Counted from the first letter of the stretch, positions 25,423 to 34,678 are shown. The stretch is 64,000 nucleotides of DNA from UBA2287 sp964479665 (GCA_964479665.1 CAYZNN010000008.1:37673-101672); one strand, 5' to 3'. Notes: a model not told the origin generated them from the sequence alone. Made by a program: numbers and translations.

Positions 25423-27704
25423 ACGGAGTAAGCAAGGGTGTATCTCAAACTTTCGGTTCAGTATCGGGAGCCGATGCAACCGTTCATACCTTTACCGTTA
25501 ACGACATTAATGTACTGGGGGATGTGGTAATTGAAATACGCCATATAACCGGAGGAACATCGAACAGACAGCTGGTTTTGGATAATATTTCCTGGACCGG
25601 CTTTACTGCAGAGCAGAATTTGGAGCCCGAAATTTCAAACGTAGTTCAGGCGCCAACCAATTTCATTCAGCCAACCACCAGCGTATCGGTAGCAGCCAAT
25701 GTTACCGATCAGGACGGATCGGTTGAGTTGGTTCAGCTTCGTTGGGGTCAGCTTCCCGACCTTCTCACCAATACCATCCCCATGGTTCTTCAGGGAGGAT
25801 CAACCTATGTAACTCAGCAGAATATTCCAGCCATGCCAAGTGGAACTACCGTTTACTATCAGGTATATGCCGAAGATAATGAGCAGGCTAGTAGCCTCTC
25901 TTCCATTAGAAACTACTCGGTCGACCCCACATATTTTAGTCTCGAAACATTCGAGGCGGGGCTTGGAAATTTGTTGGTTCGCAATGTACAGGGAAATAAC
26001 ATTTTATGGACACATGACCAGCAAACCAAGGCGGCTCAAATGAATGGCGGTGACTCGGAAGATATAGAGGAGGATTGGTTAATAGTTCCATCAATTAATA
26101 TGCGTACCAACAAGCTGCTTCTCGATTTCGATACTTGGAGGCGCGACGGTGGCGACGACTACGAAAACTATTTTAAAGTATACTACTCCACAAGCTATCC
26201 TGGAACAGGAGATCCCAATCTTTACACCTGGGTAGAAATTAATTGCACGCTACCTGAAATAGATAATGTTTGGACAAACTCAGGCCTTATCGACCTTTCG
26301 GCCATTAATTTGGCAAACGTTCATATTGGTTTTAAATATTACTACACCCCTGGCAACTTTACCCACTGGCGTGTCGATAACATTAGGTTCAGAAGAAAAA
26401 CCTACAGCGTAACCTTTAATGTTACCAATAATACTCTTCCGGTTGCCGATGCTTTGGTTGAATTTAATTCGCGCCAGCAACGCACCAATGCCAGTGGTCA
26501 AACCATTTTTACTCAGGTTGAAACTGTATCGGGTATGCCATTTACAGTATCGAAGGACGGTTTCCACCCTGTTCAAGGAACACAAACTGTTACAACGGTT
26601 AATGCAACCCGTAATGTTAGCATTTTAAACGATAAAGTTGCTATAAACGTAGAGGCCCAGCCAAGCGTGTTTGAGGCAGCCATAACGTGGACCGGAAGCG
26701 GAGCAGATCAGTATGGGATTTACTATTACGAAACAGCTACACAAATTCAGAACTATATTACTGTTCCAGCAGGACCAACCAGTATTGTGGTAGCACCACA
26801 AACCAATTACGGGGTACGCGTGCGTTCACTTGTAAATGGCGTTTGGACGGCATACAGTCCCACAGTCTTTTTTACAACCGGACAGGGAACACCAATTATT
26901 GCCCGCGAGGTTAGTGTAAATAATATATCCTCAACTTCTGCAATTATTTCATGGGTAGGAGAGGGAGCAACTCAGTATGGTTTAAACTATTTTAACCTAA
27001 ACAATCCTTCCGAGTCATATTACCAAAACGTAGCAACAAGCCCACAAACAATTTCTGTTCTTCCTGAACGAACCTATGTTGTGAGAGTAAGAACTTTAGT
27101 TGATGGAAACTGGACCAACTACTCCCCTTCAGTACAATTTTCAACACCAAGCGGGCAACAAATAGTAGCATCTGATGTTTTTATTTCAAACATTAATTCA
27201 TCTAGCGCAACAGTAAATTGGCAAGGGGAAGGTGCTGAGCGTTATGCAATTTATTATCAAAATAGTATAGTTCCAACAGAGTATTATTATCTTCTTGCAA
27301 CTTCAAGCCCTACAACAATTTCAGTTTTACCAAATAGAACGTATAAAATAAGAGTAAGAACATGGATAAATGGTGCATGGTCATCTTACACCCCCATTGT
27401 CACGTTTTCAACACCGGGAGCAAAAGACAATGAGGTTTTCGATTTAGAGTCGGCAGAAACCATTTCGCTATATCCAAACCCAGCCAGTAGCTACGTTGTT
27501 TTAAATATTGAGCTGGCAAAGGTATCGGATGTTTCGTACACTATTTACGACATAAAAGGCTCAGTGGTTAAGGTTCAGAAGCACAGCAGTATGTTCGGAA
27601 TTTTCGAAGAACGAATCGAGCTCGAAGGGCTCAGTAAAGGGGTTTACTTTATTAAAGTTAATACTCCACGCATAACCGAAACACTTCGCTTAATAGTTCA
27701 GTAG
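25416..27704 (+). CDS. Choice-of-anchor/FN3 protein with T9SS type A sorting domain
   Basis: Second part of a secreted protein whose signal peptide lies in 25075-25422. In order: the end of an N-terminal beta-sandwich, an Ig-like bridge (EPEISNVVQAPTNF), a choice-of-anchor J-like module (FEAGLGNLLVRN to THWRVDNIRFRR), a carboxypeptidase-regulatory-like strand set (ADALVEFNSRQQRTNASGQT), and three fibronectin type III-like repeats of about 85 residues, each with WTAYSP/WTNYSP/WSSYTP. The C-terminus from SLYPNPASSYVVLNI to ITETLRLIV is a type A sorting domain. Repeats 2 and 3 are much more AT-rich than the rest (25% GC in one 60-base sample against 57% upstream). It may be a peptidase-like or adhesive protein, but no catalytic motif is visible. 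Confidence 0.85.
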   Translation: MVNGVSKGVSQTFGSVSGADATVHTFTVNDINVLGDVVIEIRHITGGTSNRQLVLDNISWTGFTAEQNLEPEISNVVQAPTNFIQPTTSVSVAANVTDQDGSVELVQLRWGQLPDLLTNTIPMVLQGGSTYVTQQNIPAMPSGTTVYYQVYAEDNEQASSLSSIRNYSVDPTYFSLETFEAGLGNLLVRNVQGNNILWTHDQQTKAAQMNGGDSEDIEEDWLIVPSINMRTNKLLLDFDTWRRDGGDDYENYFKVYYSTSYPGTGDPNLYTWVEINCTLPEIDNVWTNSGLIDLSAINLANVHIGFKYYYTPGNFTHWRVDNIRFRRKTYSVTFNVTNNTLPVADALVEFNSRQQRTNASGQTIFTQVETVSGMPFTVSKDGFHPVQGTQTVTTVNATRNVSILNDKVAINVEAQPSVFEAAITWTGSGADQYGIYYYETATQIQNYITVPAGPTSIVVAPQTNYGVRVRSLVNGVWTAYSPTVFFTTGQGTPIIAREVSVNNISSTSAIISWVGEGATQYGLNYFNLNNPSESYYQNVATSPQTISVLPERTYVVRVRTLVDGNWTNYSPSVQFSTPSGQQIVASDVFISNINSSSATVNWQGEGAERYAIYYQNSIVPTEYYYLLATSSPTTISVLPNRTYKIRVRTWINGAWSSYTPIVTFSTPGAKDNEVFDLESAETISLYPNPASSYVVLNIELAKVSDVSYTIYDIKGSVVKVQKHSSMFGIFEERIELEGLSKGVYFIKVNTPRITETLRLIVQ

Positions 27705-27720
27705 TAAAAAGATAGTATAA

Positions 27721-27752
27721 CAGAAAGGGCTGCCACAGGGCAGCCCTTTCTG
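27721..27752. terminator. Bidirectional terminator between convergent units
   Basis: CAGAAAGGGCTGCC (27721-27734) pairs perfectly with GGCAGCCCTTTCTG (27739-27752) around a four-base loop and is followed by TTTT. It separates the surface-protein island from the convergent polysaccharide operon and can serve both directions. Confidence 0.88.
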
Positions 27753-27776
27753 TTTTGAATGCAAACAATTATAGCA

Positions 27777-28874
27777 CTATTTAAACTGCTCCCATAACAG
27801 GGTGCCCTCATTCCTAATTTTAGTTATGCTCTGCGGAAAATTCTCGACAAACCAGGTAAGAAAGCCTGAGAATTCAATTTTTTGATTCAGAAAATTATTT
27901 CTACGCCTCTGAAATACCTCACGCAGGTTTTCCATTGCTATTAACCTTTCGATTGTTGCAATTAATTGTTCAGGGCTATTGGGATGAATGCCATACCCCA
28001 GTTCAAAATTGTTTTCGAGTTCGGAGAGGTACCCAAGCCGCCCCACAAAATCGTTGAAGCGGATGAAGGGAACACCCAAAACCCCCGCCTCGGCGGCCAT
28101 TGTTTGGCTATCGCCAATGTATATTTTGGCATAAGCCATTACATGGTGCATATCGAGCGGGCTGATGTTTAGCCTATATTGCTCTAAGCCTTCGTCGAGT
28201 TTGCGTTCCGAAGAAATTAGAACCCGCCCGTGTGGCTTTAACAAATTGATAATTTGTTGGGCCAATTTGGGGTATATTCCTCGTATTCCCGAATCGTGAT
28301 GGGCGGTAAGTTTTGCAAACCGAATAAGAAAGTAGGGCTCGGAAGGGTTTATATATTTTTGAACACTCGCTGTGCTGGGCGAAAAAACCTTCGGGTGTAA
28401 ATACGCCAATTCGTGGCAGCTTGGATACTTAATGGTTTTTCCTTCCCATTTTCCATTATTGCAGGGGTTAGGGCTCAGAATCACCGTTGCACTTGGGTAG
28501 CTCAGTCGGGCATAATGGGGCACAGCATTAGCATCGTCTTCGTTTACATTTATAACCGGAATGCCCAGCAGTTTGCCCACGTGCGAATTTTCTACAGAAG
28601 TGCCTACCAGCAACTGCGGACGAAACCTTCGAACCAGCTTAAAAAGTCTGTAGTTGCGCTTTATCATTCCCCACAATATGGCGAGCTTGCTGTCGGCGCG
28701 CCCTTCGGCCAATAGGTTGTGGTGTTCTAACCCTGCATCGCTCAGCAAATTTTCAAGAACATCCTTCTTTTTGCTGGTTATTATTACCTCGTGACCATTG
28801 CCCCTCAGTTGCAAAATGGTGTTGCGAAATAAATGAAAGTGGGCAGGATGCCCCATATAGAAAAGAATACGCAT
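27777..28874 (-). CDS. DUF354 family glycosyltransferase-like protein
   Basis: A 365-residue protein with a GT-B-like fold. The N-terminal half begins MRILFYMGHPAHFHLFRN, typical of DUF354, distant relatives of UDP-GlcNAc 2-epimerase and MurG. The C-terminal half carries YIGDSQTMAAEAGVLGVPFIR, the usual nucleotide-sugar-binding stretch. The substrate is unknown. Its ATG overlaps the stop of the preceding gene by one base (TAATG), and it closes a three-gene set with the alpha/alpha-barrel protein and the bidomain dehydrogenase. These probably act together in surface polysaccharide synthesis. Confidence 0.82.
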   Translation of the reverse strand: MRILFYMGHPAHFHLFRNTILQLRGNGHEVIITSKKKDVLENLLSDAGLEHHNLLAEGRADSKLAILWGMIKRNYRLFKLVRRFRPQLLVGTSVENSHVGKLLGIPVINVNEDDANAVPHYARLSYPSATVILSPNPCNNGKWEGKTIKYPSCHELAYLHPKVFSPSTASVQKYINPSEPYFLIRFAKLTAHHDSGIRGIYPKLAQQIINLLKPHGRVLISSERKLDEGLEQYRLNISPLDMHHVMAYAKIYIGDSQTMAAEAGVLGVPFIRFNDFVGRLGYLSELENNFELGYGIHPNSPEQLIATIERLIAMENLREVFQRRRNNFLNQKIEFSGFLTWFVENFPQSITKIRNEGTLLWEQFK

Positions 28875-30031
28875 TACAGGGTTATGTTATTATGCTTATA
28901 GTTTACAAACGCCAAGCCTGCAAACATCCAGGCGTTGCTCCACCGCATGAAAGGTGTGGTGTGGGTAAAAAACTTTTTCTTTTGGTAATAAAAATAGCCC
29001 CTGCTACTCTGCATATTTTTGACAGCCCAGCGAGCAACTCCCAACGCTTCGGAATGGAACGAAAAGCGCGAAAGTGTTAAAAGGCATTGTGCCACCGAAG
29101 TAGAGTCGATGGGGTAAAGAGAATTGTTATAGAACTTTGGTTCATAATTCTCTCCAATAAAATTGTTTCGGTAGTAGTTTACACCTTTCTGTAGGCTCTC
29201 GTCGAAACCGTTTAAGCCACACAGTTTTATCGAATCGTCGAGGCAATTGAGAATATAGCCGGTGTGGTAATTATCAATCCACTTGCCAGTACTTTTTAAC
29301 GAGTAGTACCATGAACCATCGGGGTTTTGATTGTTTACTACAAATTGAACGGCTGCAACTACCAATGCTTTCAGCTCTTTGTTAGGCTCAATGCTGTAAA
29401 CCTGAGCTAACAGCCGGGCACCCTTCATGCTGGCGTTGAATACCTGCTGGCTATCGAAAGGAGAATATGAAAAGCAGAAGTTTGTTCCATTGTAGGTTCT
29501 GTTAAGGTTCTGGCTTACAAACCGAGTGGCACTTTTGCAGAGCTCCAGAGCCCTTGGGTTTCCGGTAATGCGGAAGCATTCGAAAAGTCCGTTGGTAATT
29601 ACCCCCGTTGCCACCACGTTGGGCTGGTAGGCAGGAATATTCGCATAGCGGGCTTCCCAGTCGAAATTATAACCCCAACAGGCACCCGAAAAGCCCGACG
29701 GAACAAGCAGCACCAGTTTATCGATGAGACCATTTATGGTTTCTTCGAGTTGTTTACGCTGCTCAACCCGCATGTGCCACAGGTAGCTGTAACCCTGTAT
29801 GCAAAGGCCCAGCGTAACTGGGTTTATACCCTTGGGCACCCAAAGCAGCGGCCTAACATTTATTGGCAATCGTTTTACCAGCTGCTGCGAACCGAAGCGG
29901 ATAAGTTTATTGGAGCGAAATACCGGCAGTTTAAAGAGGGGAGAGTTCAGAGCATCGTAGGGGTCGTAACCCCTGTAGTTCTCCCTTTCTATGTAGCCGC
30001 GTAATAAATCAAGGGAATTCTGAATATCCAT
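28874..30031 (-). CDS. Predicted alpha/alpha-barrel protein of the polysaccharide locus
   Basis: A 385-residue protein without a signal peptide. Helical pairs with glycine/tryptophan turns (NQNPDGSWYYSLKSTGKWID, YHTGYILNCLDDS, SRGYFYYQKKKFFTHTTPFM) look like an alpha/alpha-toroid of the kind seen in glycoside hydrolases and epimerases. As I recall, homologues in Bacteroidota exopolysaccharide loci sometimes carry the label delta-aminolevulinic acid dehydratase, but I see no HemB motif and reject that name. It follows the bidomain dehydrogenase directly (stop and start adjacent) and overlaps the DUF354 gene by one base. A role in sugar modification is inferred from context only. Confidence 0.65.
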   Translation of the reverse strand: MDIQNSLDLLRGYIERENYRGYDPYDALNSPLFKLPVFRSNKLIRFGSQQLVKRLPINVRPLLWVPKGINPVTLGLCIQGYSYLWHMRVEQRKQLEETINGLIDKLVLLVPSGFSGACWGYNFDWEARYANIPAYQPNVVATGVITNGLFECFRITGNPRALELCKSATRFVSQNLNRTYNGTNFCFSYSPFDSQQVFNASMKGARLLAQVYSIEPNKELKALVVAAVQFVVNNQNPDGSWYYSLKSTGKWIDNYHTGYILNCLDDSIKLCGLNGFDESLQKGVNYYRNNFIGENYEPKFYNNSLYPIDSTSVAQCLLTLSRFSFHSEALGVARWAVKNMQSSRGYFYYQKKKFFTHTTPFMRWSNAWMFAGLAFVNYKHNNITL

Positions 30032-32161
30032 TTAAACCGAGAGTTTGCGATTTTGTGCAATACTATTGTGAACTCGGAAGGTTGCTAACATGCTTAGGTA
30101 CGATTGGACAAAGGGAATAGGGCAGGCAGCCCCCTTGCGAATCGACCCGAGGAAACTGCGAACGCAGGTCGCATGGCCCTTGTCTTGGCTGCCATAATTG
30201 ATTTTTTTACTTCTTTGTCCCCAAACGAAAAGTTTCCTGAAATCGTCGATTTGCACTATTGTCCCCCCGCAAAAAACCTCAATAAACTCCTTGGCAACCT
30301 GCTTATTGCCGTTGGCTAAGTAATTAATAGAGGCAACGCTACCGTTCTCCATTTTCAACTGAATGCATACAGTGTTTGAAGGGCTGTTGGGGGTTTCCAT
30401 TTTTTCGGCCGAAACCGAAACTATGGGGCTATTGGCAAGGTACATGGCCAAATCAACGAAATGGCAGGCCTCACCAACTATTCGCCCACCACCAATCTCG
30501 GGGTCGTTAACCCAATGTTCGGGAGGAAGCACACCGGAGTTGATTCGCATTACAATGGAGCGGGGCAGGTTGTTAGGTAGCAGTTTCAAGGTATCAGTTA
30601 CAGCGGGTGAGAACCGCCGGTTAAACCCAACCATAACATGAGTTGCCGGAGTCGATGCTTCGTAGGCAGCCAGTATGGAGTTGAGTTCTTCTTCGTTCAT
30701 GGCCAGGGGCTTCTCAACAAAAACATGCTTACCGCGCTCTATGGCCTTTAGTACGTTGGGTGCATGTAGGTTGTGGCGGGTAGAAACAAATATGGTATTT
30801 ATGCTGCTATCGTTAAAAAGAGCCTCGTCGCTTTCGGCACAGTAATTAAAACCATACTTTTTGGCTACAAAAAGCGAAGTGTTGCCACGGCTGTTTGCCA
30901 CACCAATAAAGTTACAGTGTCCCTTCATATTGGGAAGAAGAGAGCCCTGTGCGTAGTTGCCAGCCCCAATAAAGCCAACATTGGGTTCGGTTGCTGCAAC
31001 CGATTTATTGTTTAGCACAACCCTTTTTTCAAGTTCCTTTTCGGTATCGTATTCAATAACAACGCCCGAAAAAACTTCGTTTTTGGCCAGAATCATTTCG
31101 TAAGCCTCGGGAGCATTGGCCAGTTCGAACACATGTGTTATTAGGGGGTCGATATCAATTTTTCGGGTTGCTAGCAGGTGGACAAAGCTTTGCATGTTCC
31201 GGTTTTCGGTCCATCGAACATACCCCAGGGGGTAATCGTTCCCCTTCTCTTCGTACGAAAGGTCGTTTCGTCCGGGGCCGTACGACGACGACATGCGCAA
31301 ATCGAGCTCCTTTTTATAGTAGTTTGCCCTACTAAAACCCGTAGGAACAGCACCCACAATAACCACACGTCCTTTCTGGCGGGCCATGGTTCCGGCAAAC
31401 TCAACAGGATCAATCGATGAGGTTCCGGCGGTAATTATAACAGCATCGGCACCCAAACCATGCAATTGGTTCTGAATGGCATCTTCTATCCCTTCGGAAT
31501 TTCGTTGGAAAACATTTTCCATACCCATTTTCTTACAGAAATCGACTTGGCTTTGTGAAACATCGATGCCAACGACCCTGAAACCTGAGGCTTCGCAAAT
31601 TTTGTAGGTTAGCTGGCCAATAAGCCCCATGCCAATTATAAGGCAATTTTCGCCCATTTGCAGCGATGCCTGTCGAACTCCCTGAATGGCAACGGACCCA
31701 AGGGTTGTAAAGGCAGCATGCTTTAGGCTCACTTCCCGTGGAATTTTTACAGCCAAATTTTTAGGAACTGCCACAACATCGGCGTGCGAAGCGCTATTGC
31801 CGCCACAGGCAACCCAGTCGCCAACGCTAAAGTTCGAAACTCCCGTTCCCACAGCAATCACTTCGCCAGCGCAGCAGTAGCCCAGCGCCGATGGCGCTTC
31901 GAGTTTATTCATTACCAATTTATAGGTACTGAGCAAGCCGTTGGTTTTAATCAGTTCAATAACCTGCTTAACCTCTTTCTGCCTACTTTTAGCCTTGGCT
32001 ATGTATCCCTTTCGGGCATCGGTTACCGTTTTACCCTCGGTGCCAGTACTTATAACCGAAAAATGGTTGCGAACCATTATATAGCCATGGTTTAAGGCGG
32101 GGAAGGGAACCTCAAGAATTTCCATTTTGCCCGACTTGAGCTGTTGCGTTAATTGCTGCAT
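30032..32161 (-). CDS. Bidomain zinc-type alcohol dehydrogenase / Gfo-Idh-MocA oxidoreductase
   Basis: A 709-residue fusion. Residues 1 to about 350 resemble medium-chain dehydrogenases: a GroES-like part (VISTGTEGKT, GYCCAGEVIAVGTGVSNFSVGDWVAC) and a Rossmann part (CLIIGMGLIGQLTYKIC). From about residue 385 a Gfo/Idh/MocA domain begins with NVGFIGAGNYAQGSLLP and contains the conserved GKHVFVEKPLAMNEEEL. Such fusions are common in polysaccharide loci and are thought to oxidise or epimerise nucleotide sugars with NAD; the substrate here is unknown. It is the first gene of a tight three-gene unit and follows a 435-base repeat-bearing spacer. Confidence 0.88.
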   Translation of the reverse strand: MQQLTQQLKSGKMEILEVPFPALNHGYIMVRNHFSVISTGTEGKTVTDARKGYIAKAKSRQKEVKQVIELIKTNGLLSTYKLVMNKLEAPSALGYCCAGEVIAVGTGVSNFSVGDWVACGGNSASHADVVAVPKNLAVKIPREVSLKHAAFTTLGSVAIQGVRQASLQMGENCLIIGMGLIGQLTYKICEASGFRVVGIDVSQSQVDFCKKMGMENVFQRNSEGIEDAIQNQLHGLGADAVIITAGTSSIDPVEFAGTMARQKGRVVIVGAVPTGFSRANYYKKELDLRMSSSYGPGRNDLSYEEKGNDYPLGYVRWTENRNMQSFVHLLATRKIDIDPLITHVFELANAPEAYEMILAKNEVFSGVVIEYDTEKELEKRVVLNNKSVAATEPNVGFIGAGNYAQGSLLPNMKGHCNFIGVANSRGNTSLFVAKKYGFNYCAESDEALFNDSSINTIFVSTRHNLHAPNVLKAIERGKHVFVEKPLAMNEEELNSILAAYEASTPATHVMVGFNRRFSPAVTDTLKLLPNNLPRSIVMRINSGVLPPEHWVNDPEIGGGRIVGEACHFVDLAMYLANSPIVSVSAEKMETPNSPSNTVCIQLKMENGSVASINYLANGNKQVAKEFIEVFCGGTIVQIDDFRKLFVWGQRSKKINYGSQDKGHATCVRSFLGSIRKGAACPIPFVQSYLSMLATFRVHNSIAQNRKLSV

Positions 32162-32445
32162 GCGTTTAGGAGTTTATTTTACTTATAGTATTGTGCGAAA
32201 AGCGAATGGGGGTTAAGTTGTTGCTTTTATAATTTTAGGTTGTGTTTCTAAGTAAAGATTATCCACAAAGACAAAGTGCAACTAAATTCCTCGTAATCTG
32301 GCACGTATTCAGTGAATTCCGACGAAGTTGCAATCGACCACAGGGAGCTCAGCGAAGCTAAACATCGCCGAGCACCGGATAACCACAGCCTCGGTTGCTG
32401 AGCCTGTCGAAGTAAAGTCTGTGGTTTCTAAATGCTTTAATTATA

Positions 32446-32507
32446 TCAGGGCTTACCGCCTTAACTGAGGGCAGGTAGCCCTGATTTTGATTGTTATATT
32501 GAAAAGT
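32446..32507. repeat. Dispersed intergenic hairpin repeat, copy B
   Basis: CAGGGC at its left pairs with GCCCTG at its right around an ACCGCC..GGCAGGT core, followed by TGATTTTGATTGTTATAT as in copy A. Like copy C it is preceded by an ATAACCAC..GTGGTT hairpin. Confidence 0.6.
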
Positions 32508-32548
32508 AGCGATTAGAAAAATAGGGTTACCAAAAATTGCGAAAAAAC

Positions 32549-32584
32549 TTGCGCCCGGTTCGCTCTTGGTGTATATTTACACCA
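32549..32584 (+). promoter_or_regulatory. parDE promoter with overlapping operator
   Basis: TTG (32549-32551), a 20-base spacer and TATATTTA (32572-32579) fit the Bacteroidota promoter with one mismatch. TGGTGTA (32567-32573) and TACACCA (32578-32584) form a perfect inverted repeat straddling the -7 box, the expected place for an operator through which a ParD antitoxin represses its own operon. Confidence 0.55.
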
Positions 32585-32596
32585 TAAATCAGTACT

Positions 32597-32836
32597 ATGC
32601 CACGACAAAGTATATCGCTTACGAAACCAAACGATGAATGGTTAAAATCTCAAGTTGACAACAAAGAGTATTCGAGTAAAAGTGAACTTGTAAACGATTT
32701 GATAAGGCAAGCTCGAAAACAGCATAATCAAATTGATTGGATAAGAGAAAAAATTGAAAAAGCTGAAAAAAGCGGATTCACTAGCGACACCAAAGAAAAT
32801 ATATTAAATCAGTCAAAGAAAAGGCTTAATGGCTGA
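32597..32836 (+). CDS. parD: ParD-like antitoxin (ribbon-helix-helix)
   Basis: A 79-residue antitoxin. The N-terminal ribbon-helix-helix (QSISLTKPNDEWLKSQVDN then YSSKSELVNDLIRQA) binds DNA, and the charged C-terminal half (WIREKIEKAEKSGF) is the usual toxin-wrapping tail. It would neutralise the ParE-like product of the next gene, whose start overlaps its stop by 8 bases, and repress its own promoter through the inverted repeat at 32567-32584. The downstream toxin frame is broken, so the pair may be inactive. Confidence 0.85.
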   Translation: MPRQSISLTKPNDEWLKSQVDNKEYSSKSELVNDLIRQARKQHNQIDWIREKIEKAEKSGFTSDTKENILNQSKKRLNG

Positions 32837-33129
32837 ATATAAATTAAGTAATGCTGCAAAAGAGGATTTGATTCGCATTCATCATTTCGGTGTAGAAAAG
32901 TTTGGAATAAAACAAGCCGACAAATACTTCAATACTTTTTTCGATCACTTCGAAATTATTGCTCAAGGGCCGTTTTCATTCGATTGACTATATAAAACAA
33001 GGATATCGAAGATGTCCTTGTGGTAGTGATACCATTTACTATAGAATAAACGAAAATGTTGTTGAGATAATGGCAATTGTTGGAATGCAGGAACTTAAAA
33101 ATGTTCTTGGAAGTAGTTCGCAATTGTAA
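32829..33129 (+). pseudogene. parE: ParE-like toxin, frameshifted
   Basis: From the ATG at 32829 the frame reads MAEYKLSNAAKEDLIRIHHF, a RelE/ParE-type opening, and stops at 32985. The +1 frame then gives IDYIKQGYRRCPCGSDTIYY and VVEIMAIVGMQELKNVLG, the conserved second half, to a stop at 33127-33129. Removing one T from the TTTT run at 32973-32976 would restore a 99-residue toxin with a smooth GPFHSIDYIKQGYRR junction. ParE toxins poison DNA gyrase. It is either inactivated, as often happens to unneeded toxins, or reflects an assembly indel. Confidence 0.8.
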
Positions 33130-33268
33130 AAGTTCAGTAAGTAAAGGTTAAGGCCCACCGCAAAGAGCACTCACCGTGTAAACGGATTTAAATTTCTAAA
33201 AAAAGCACGCTGCTGTATTCTTCAAAAAAAAGGCACGTTTACAATGGATTCGGTGTTCAATGGGACTA

Positions 33269-34678
33269 TCAGGGAATTTCCTGTATTAAGTACTTATGTT
33301 TGCCCCTTTCGGTGCGGGCTATCGAATCGACATACTCAATGGAGAAATCGACCAGATCCTTGAGTTTTAATGTATGCTCCTCCAGAATGGTTTTTTCATC
33401 GAGAGCAGAGTAGTAGCTCCCTTTTACTATGCGTATGGTTACCTTTCCAACTTCGTTCTGGTAGTACTGGTATTGCACCACATGGTCGAACAGGTTGGAG
33501 TGAAAATTGAGAGCTGTTAACGATATGCCCGAGCTCTTTTTGGTTTGAATAAGTTCCTGTAGCCAGCGGCCTGCTACATTTGTAATAAGTTTGTAGTTGC
33601 GGCCACAGCTGCATTTTCCGGGAGCGTATTCGGCGTAGTCGCCCGTGCGGTAGCGAATAATTGGGAATGCACCCATTTCGAAGCTGGTGCCCACAATTTC
33701 GCCCCTGATACCCGGCCGGGTTATAAGGTTTCCCTGTTCGTCAATCAGCTCGGTGTAGCCATATTCGTGAAAAATATGGTAATGCTGGCTCACCTCGCAC
33801 TCACCCGCCAGGGTGGTGTTTTCGGAGTGGCCGTACCACGAGTACACTCTAACGCCAAAGGCCCCCTCAATGGTTTCGCGCTGTCCGGGAAAAAATTGTT
33901 CGGAGCTGCAAAAAAGCCCTTTCAGGCTTTTAAAACGAATTTTATTGGTATGAATATACTTTGCCAACGGAAGAATGGCCGAAGGGTAGGTATGTATAAA
34001 GTGCGGATCGAACCTATGCAGCCTTTCAACATAAAGGGGGAAGTTGCTCTCGTACAGGTCGTAACTCGAAAGAAGCAGCCTGTTTTTAATGGGTTCGAAT
34101 TTAAAAAAGGTGTTATTTCCCTTTAGGTCAACAACGGTACCGCGTATTCGGGCAATACGGTCGGTTGTTTTGTAGCCAATCCGTTTCCACTGGTTGGTCA
34201 TAAAAACGTACTCGCGGGTACGTTCGTGCCCCTTGGTAAAATAGAGCTCAACCGGAATTCCCGACGTGCCGCCAGTTGTAACATAAATAAGCCTGCCTTT
34301 AGGTATGGTTCTGTTTAGCAGTTGCTCCTTGTGCTGGCGCAGGGTTTCCTTGCTCGAAAAGGGTATTTGCCCAAGCTGGCTCTCGCTGCTAAAGTTGTGA
34401 GGATTGAATCCAACAGAATCGAAAAGTGCCCTGTAGTAGCTGGTGTTGATGTATGCATTAACCAGCGTTGCCTTTAGCTGCTTCATATTGTAATCGTGTA
34501 CCTCTTCGTTGCTCCAGTATGGCGAATGCTTCAGCATTCGCGAGTAGTAACCATACAGTTTACCGTAGCGCCAGCCCATGGGAAGCAGCGCATAGGTTTT
34601 ACCAACCAGGTTGCGAAGCCACGCCGGCATTTTGTGGTAGTGCTTTAGTAAGGGGTACAGTTTATCTTCGAAGGCCAT
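33269..34678 (-). CDS. CapK-like AMP-binding protein (phenylacetate-CoA ligase family)
   Basis: A 469-residue adenylate-forming-fold protein of the CapK/PaaK type found in capsule loci. It shows the glycine-rich P-loop equivalent YVTTGGTSGIPVELYFT, the YSWYGHSENTTLAGEC segment, a cysteine group CSCGRNYK that may bind zinc, and YRTGDYAEY (the A7/A8-like YRTGD motif). Capsule homologues are presumed to activate an acyl or amino-acid group; the substrate is unknown. Its 5' end overlaps the CapA-like gene by 17 bases, indicating coupling. Confidence 0.82.
   Translation of the reverse strand: MAFEDKLYPLLKHYHKMPAWLRNLVGKTYALLPMGWRYGKLYGYYSRMLKHSPYWSNEEVHDYNMKQLKATLVNAYINTSYYRALFDSVGFNPHNFSSESQLGQIPFSSKETLRQHKEQLLNRTIPKGRLIYVTTGGTSGIPVELYFTKGHERTREYVFMTNQWKRIGYKTTDRIARIRGTVVDLKGNNTFFKFEPIKNRLLLSSYDLYESNFPLYVERLHRFDPHFIHTYPSAILPLAKYIHTNKIRFKSLKGLFCSSEQFFPGQRETIEGAFGVRVYSWYGHSENTTLAGECEVSQHYHIFHEYGYTELIDEQGNLITRPGIRGEIVGTSFEMGAFPIIRYRTGDYAEYAPGKCSCGRNYKLITNVAGRWLQELIQTKKSSGISLTALNFHSNLFDHVVQYQYYQNEVGKVTIRIVKGSYYSALDEKTILEEHTLKLKDLVDFSIEYVDSIARTERGKHKYLIQEIP

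Larger units (their letters stand above)
32162..32596. other. Intergenic spacer with composite repeat and TA promoter
   Basis: A 435-base gap between the divergent dehydrogenase and parD. It contains a hairpin (ATAACCAC 32379-32386 with GTGGTT 32421-32426) enclosing GCTGAGCCTGTCGAAG, a word found scattered in many bacterial genomes. The dispersed hairpin repeat copy B and then the TA promoter/operator follow. No gene is seen. Confidence 0.6.

Noticed and set aside
28874..30031. Naming this protein delta-aminolevulinic acid dehydratase
   Set aside because: No HemB active-site lysines or metal motif are visible; helical-barrel turns and capsule context point elsewhere.
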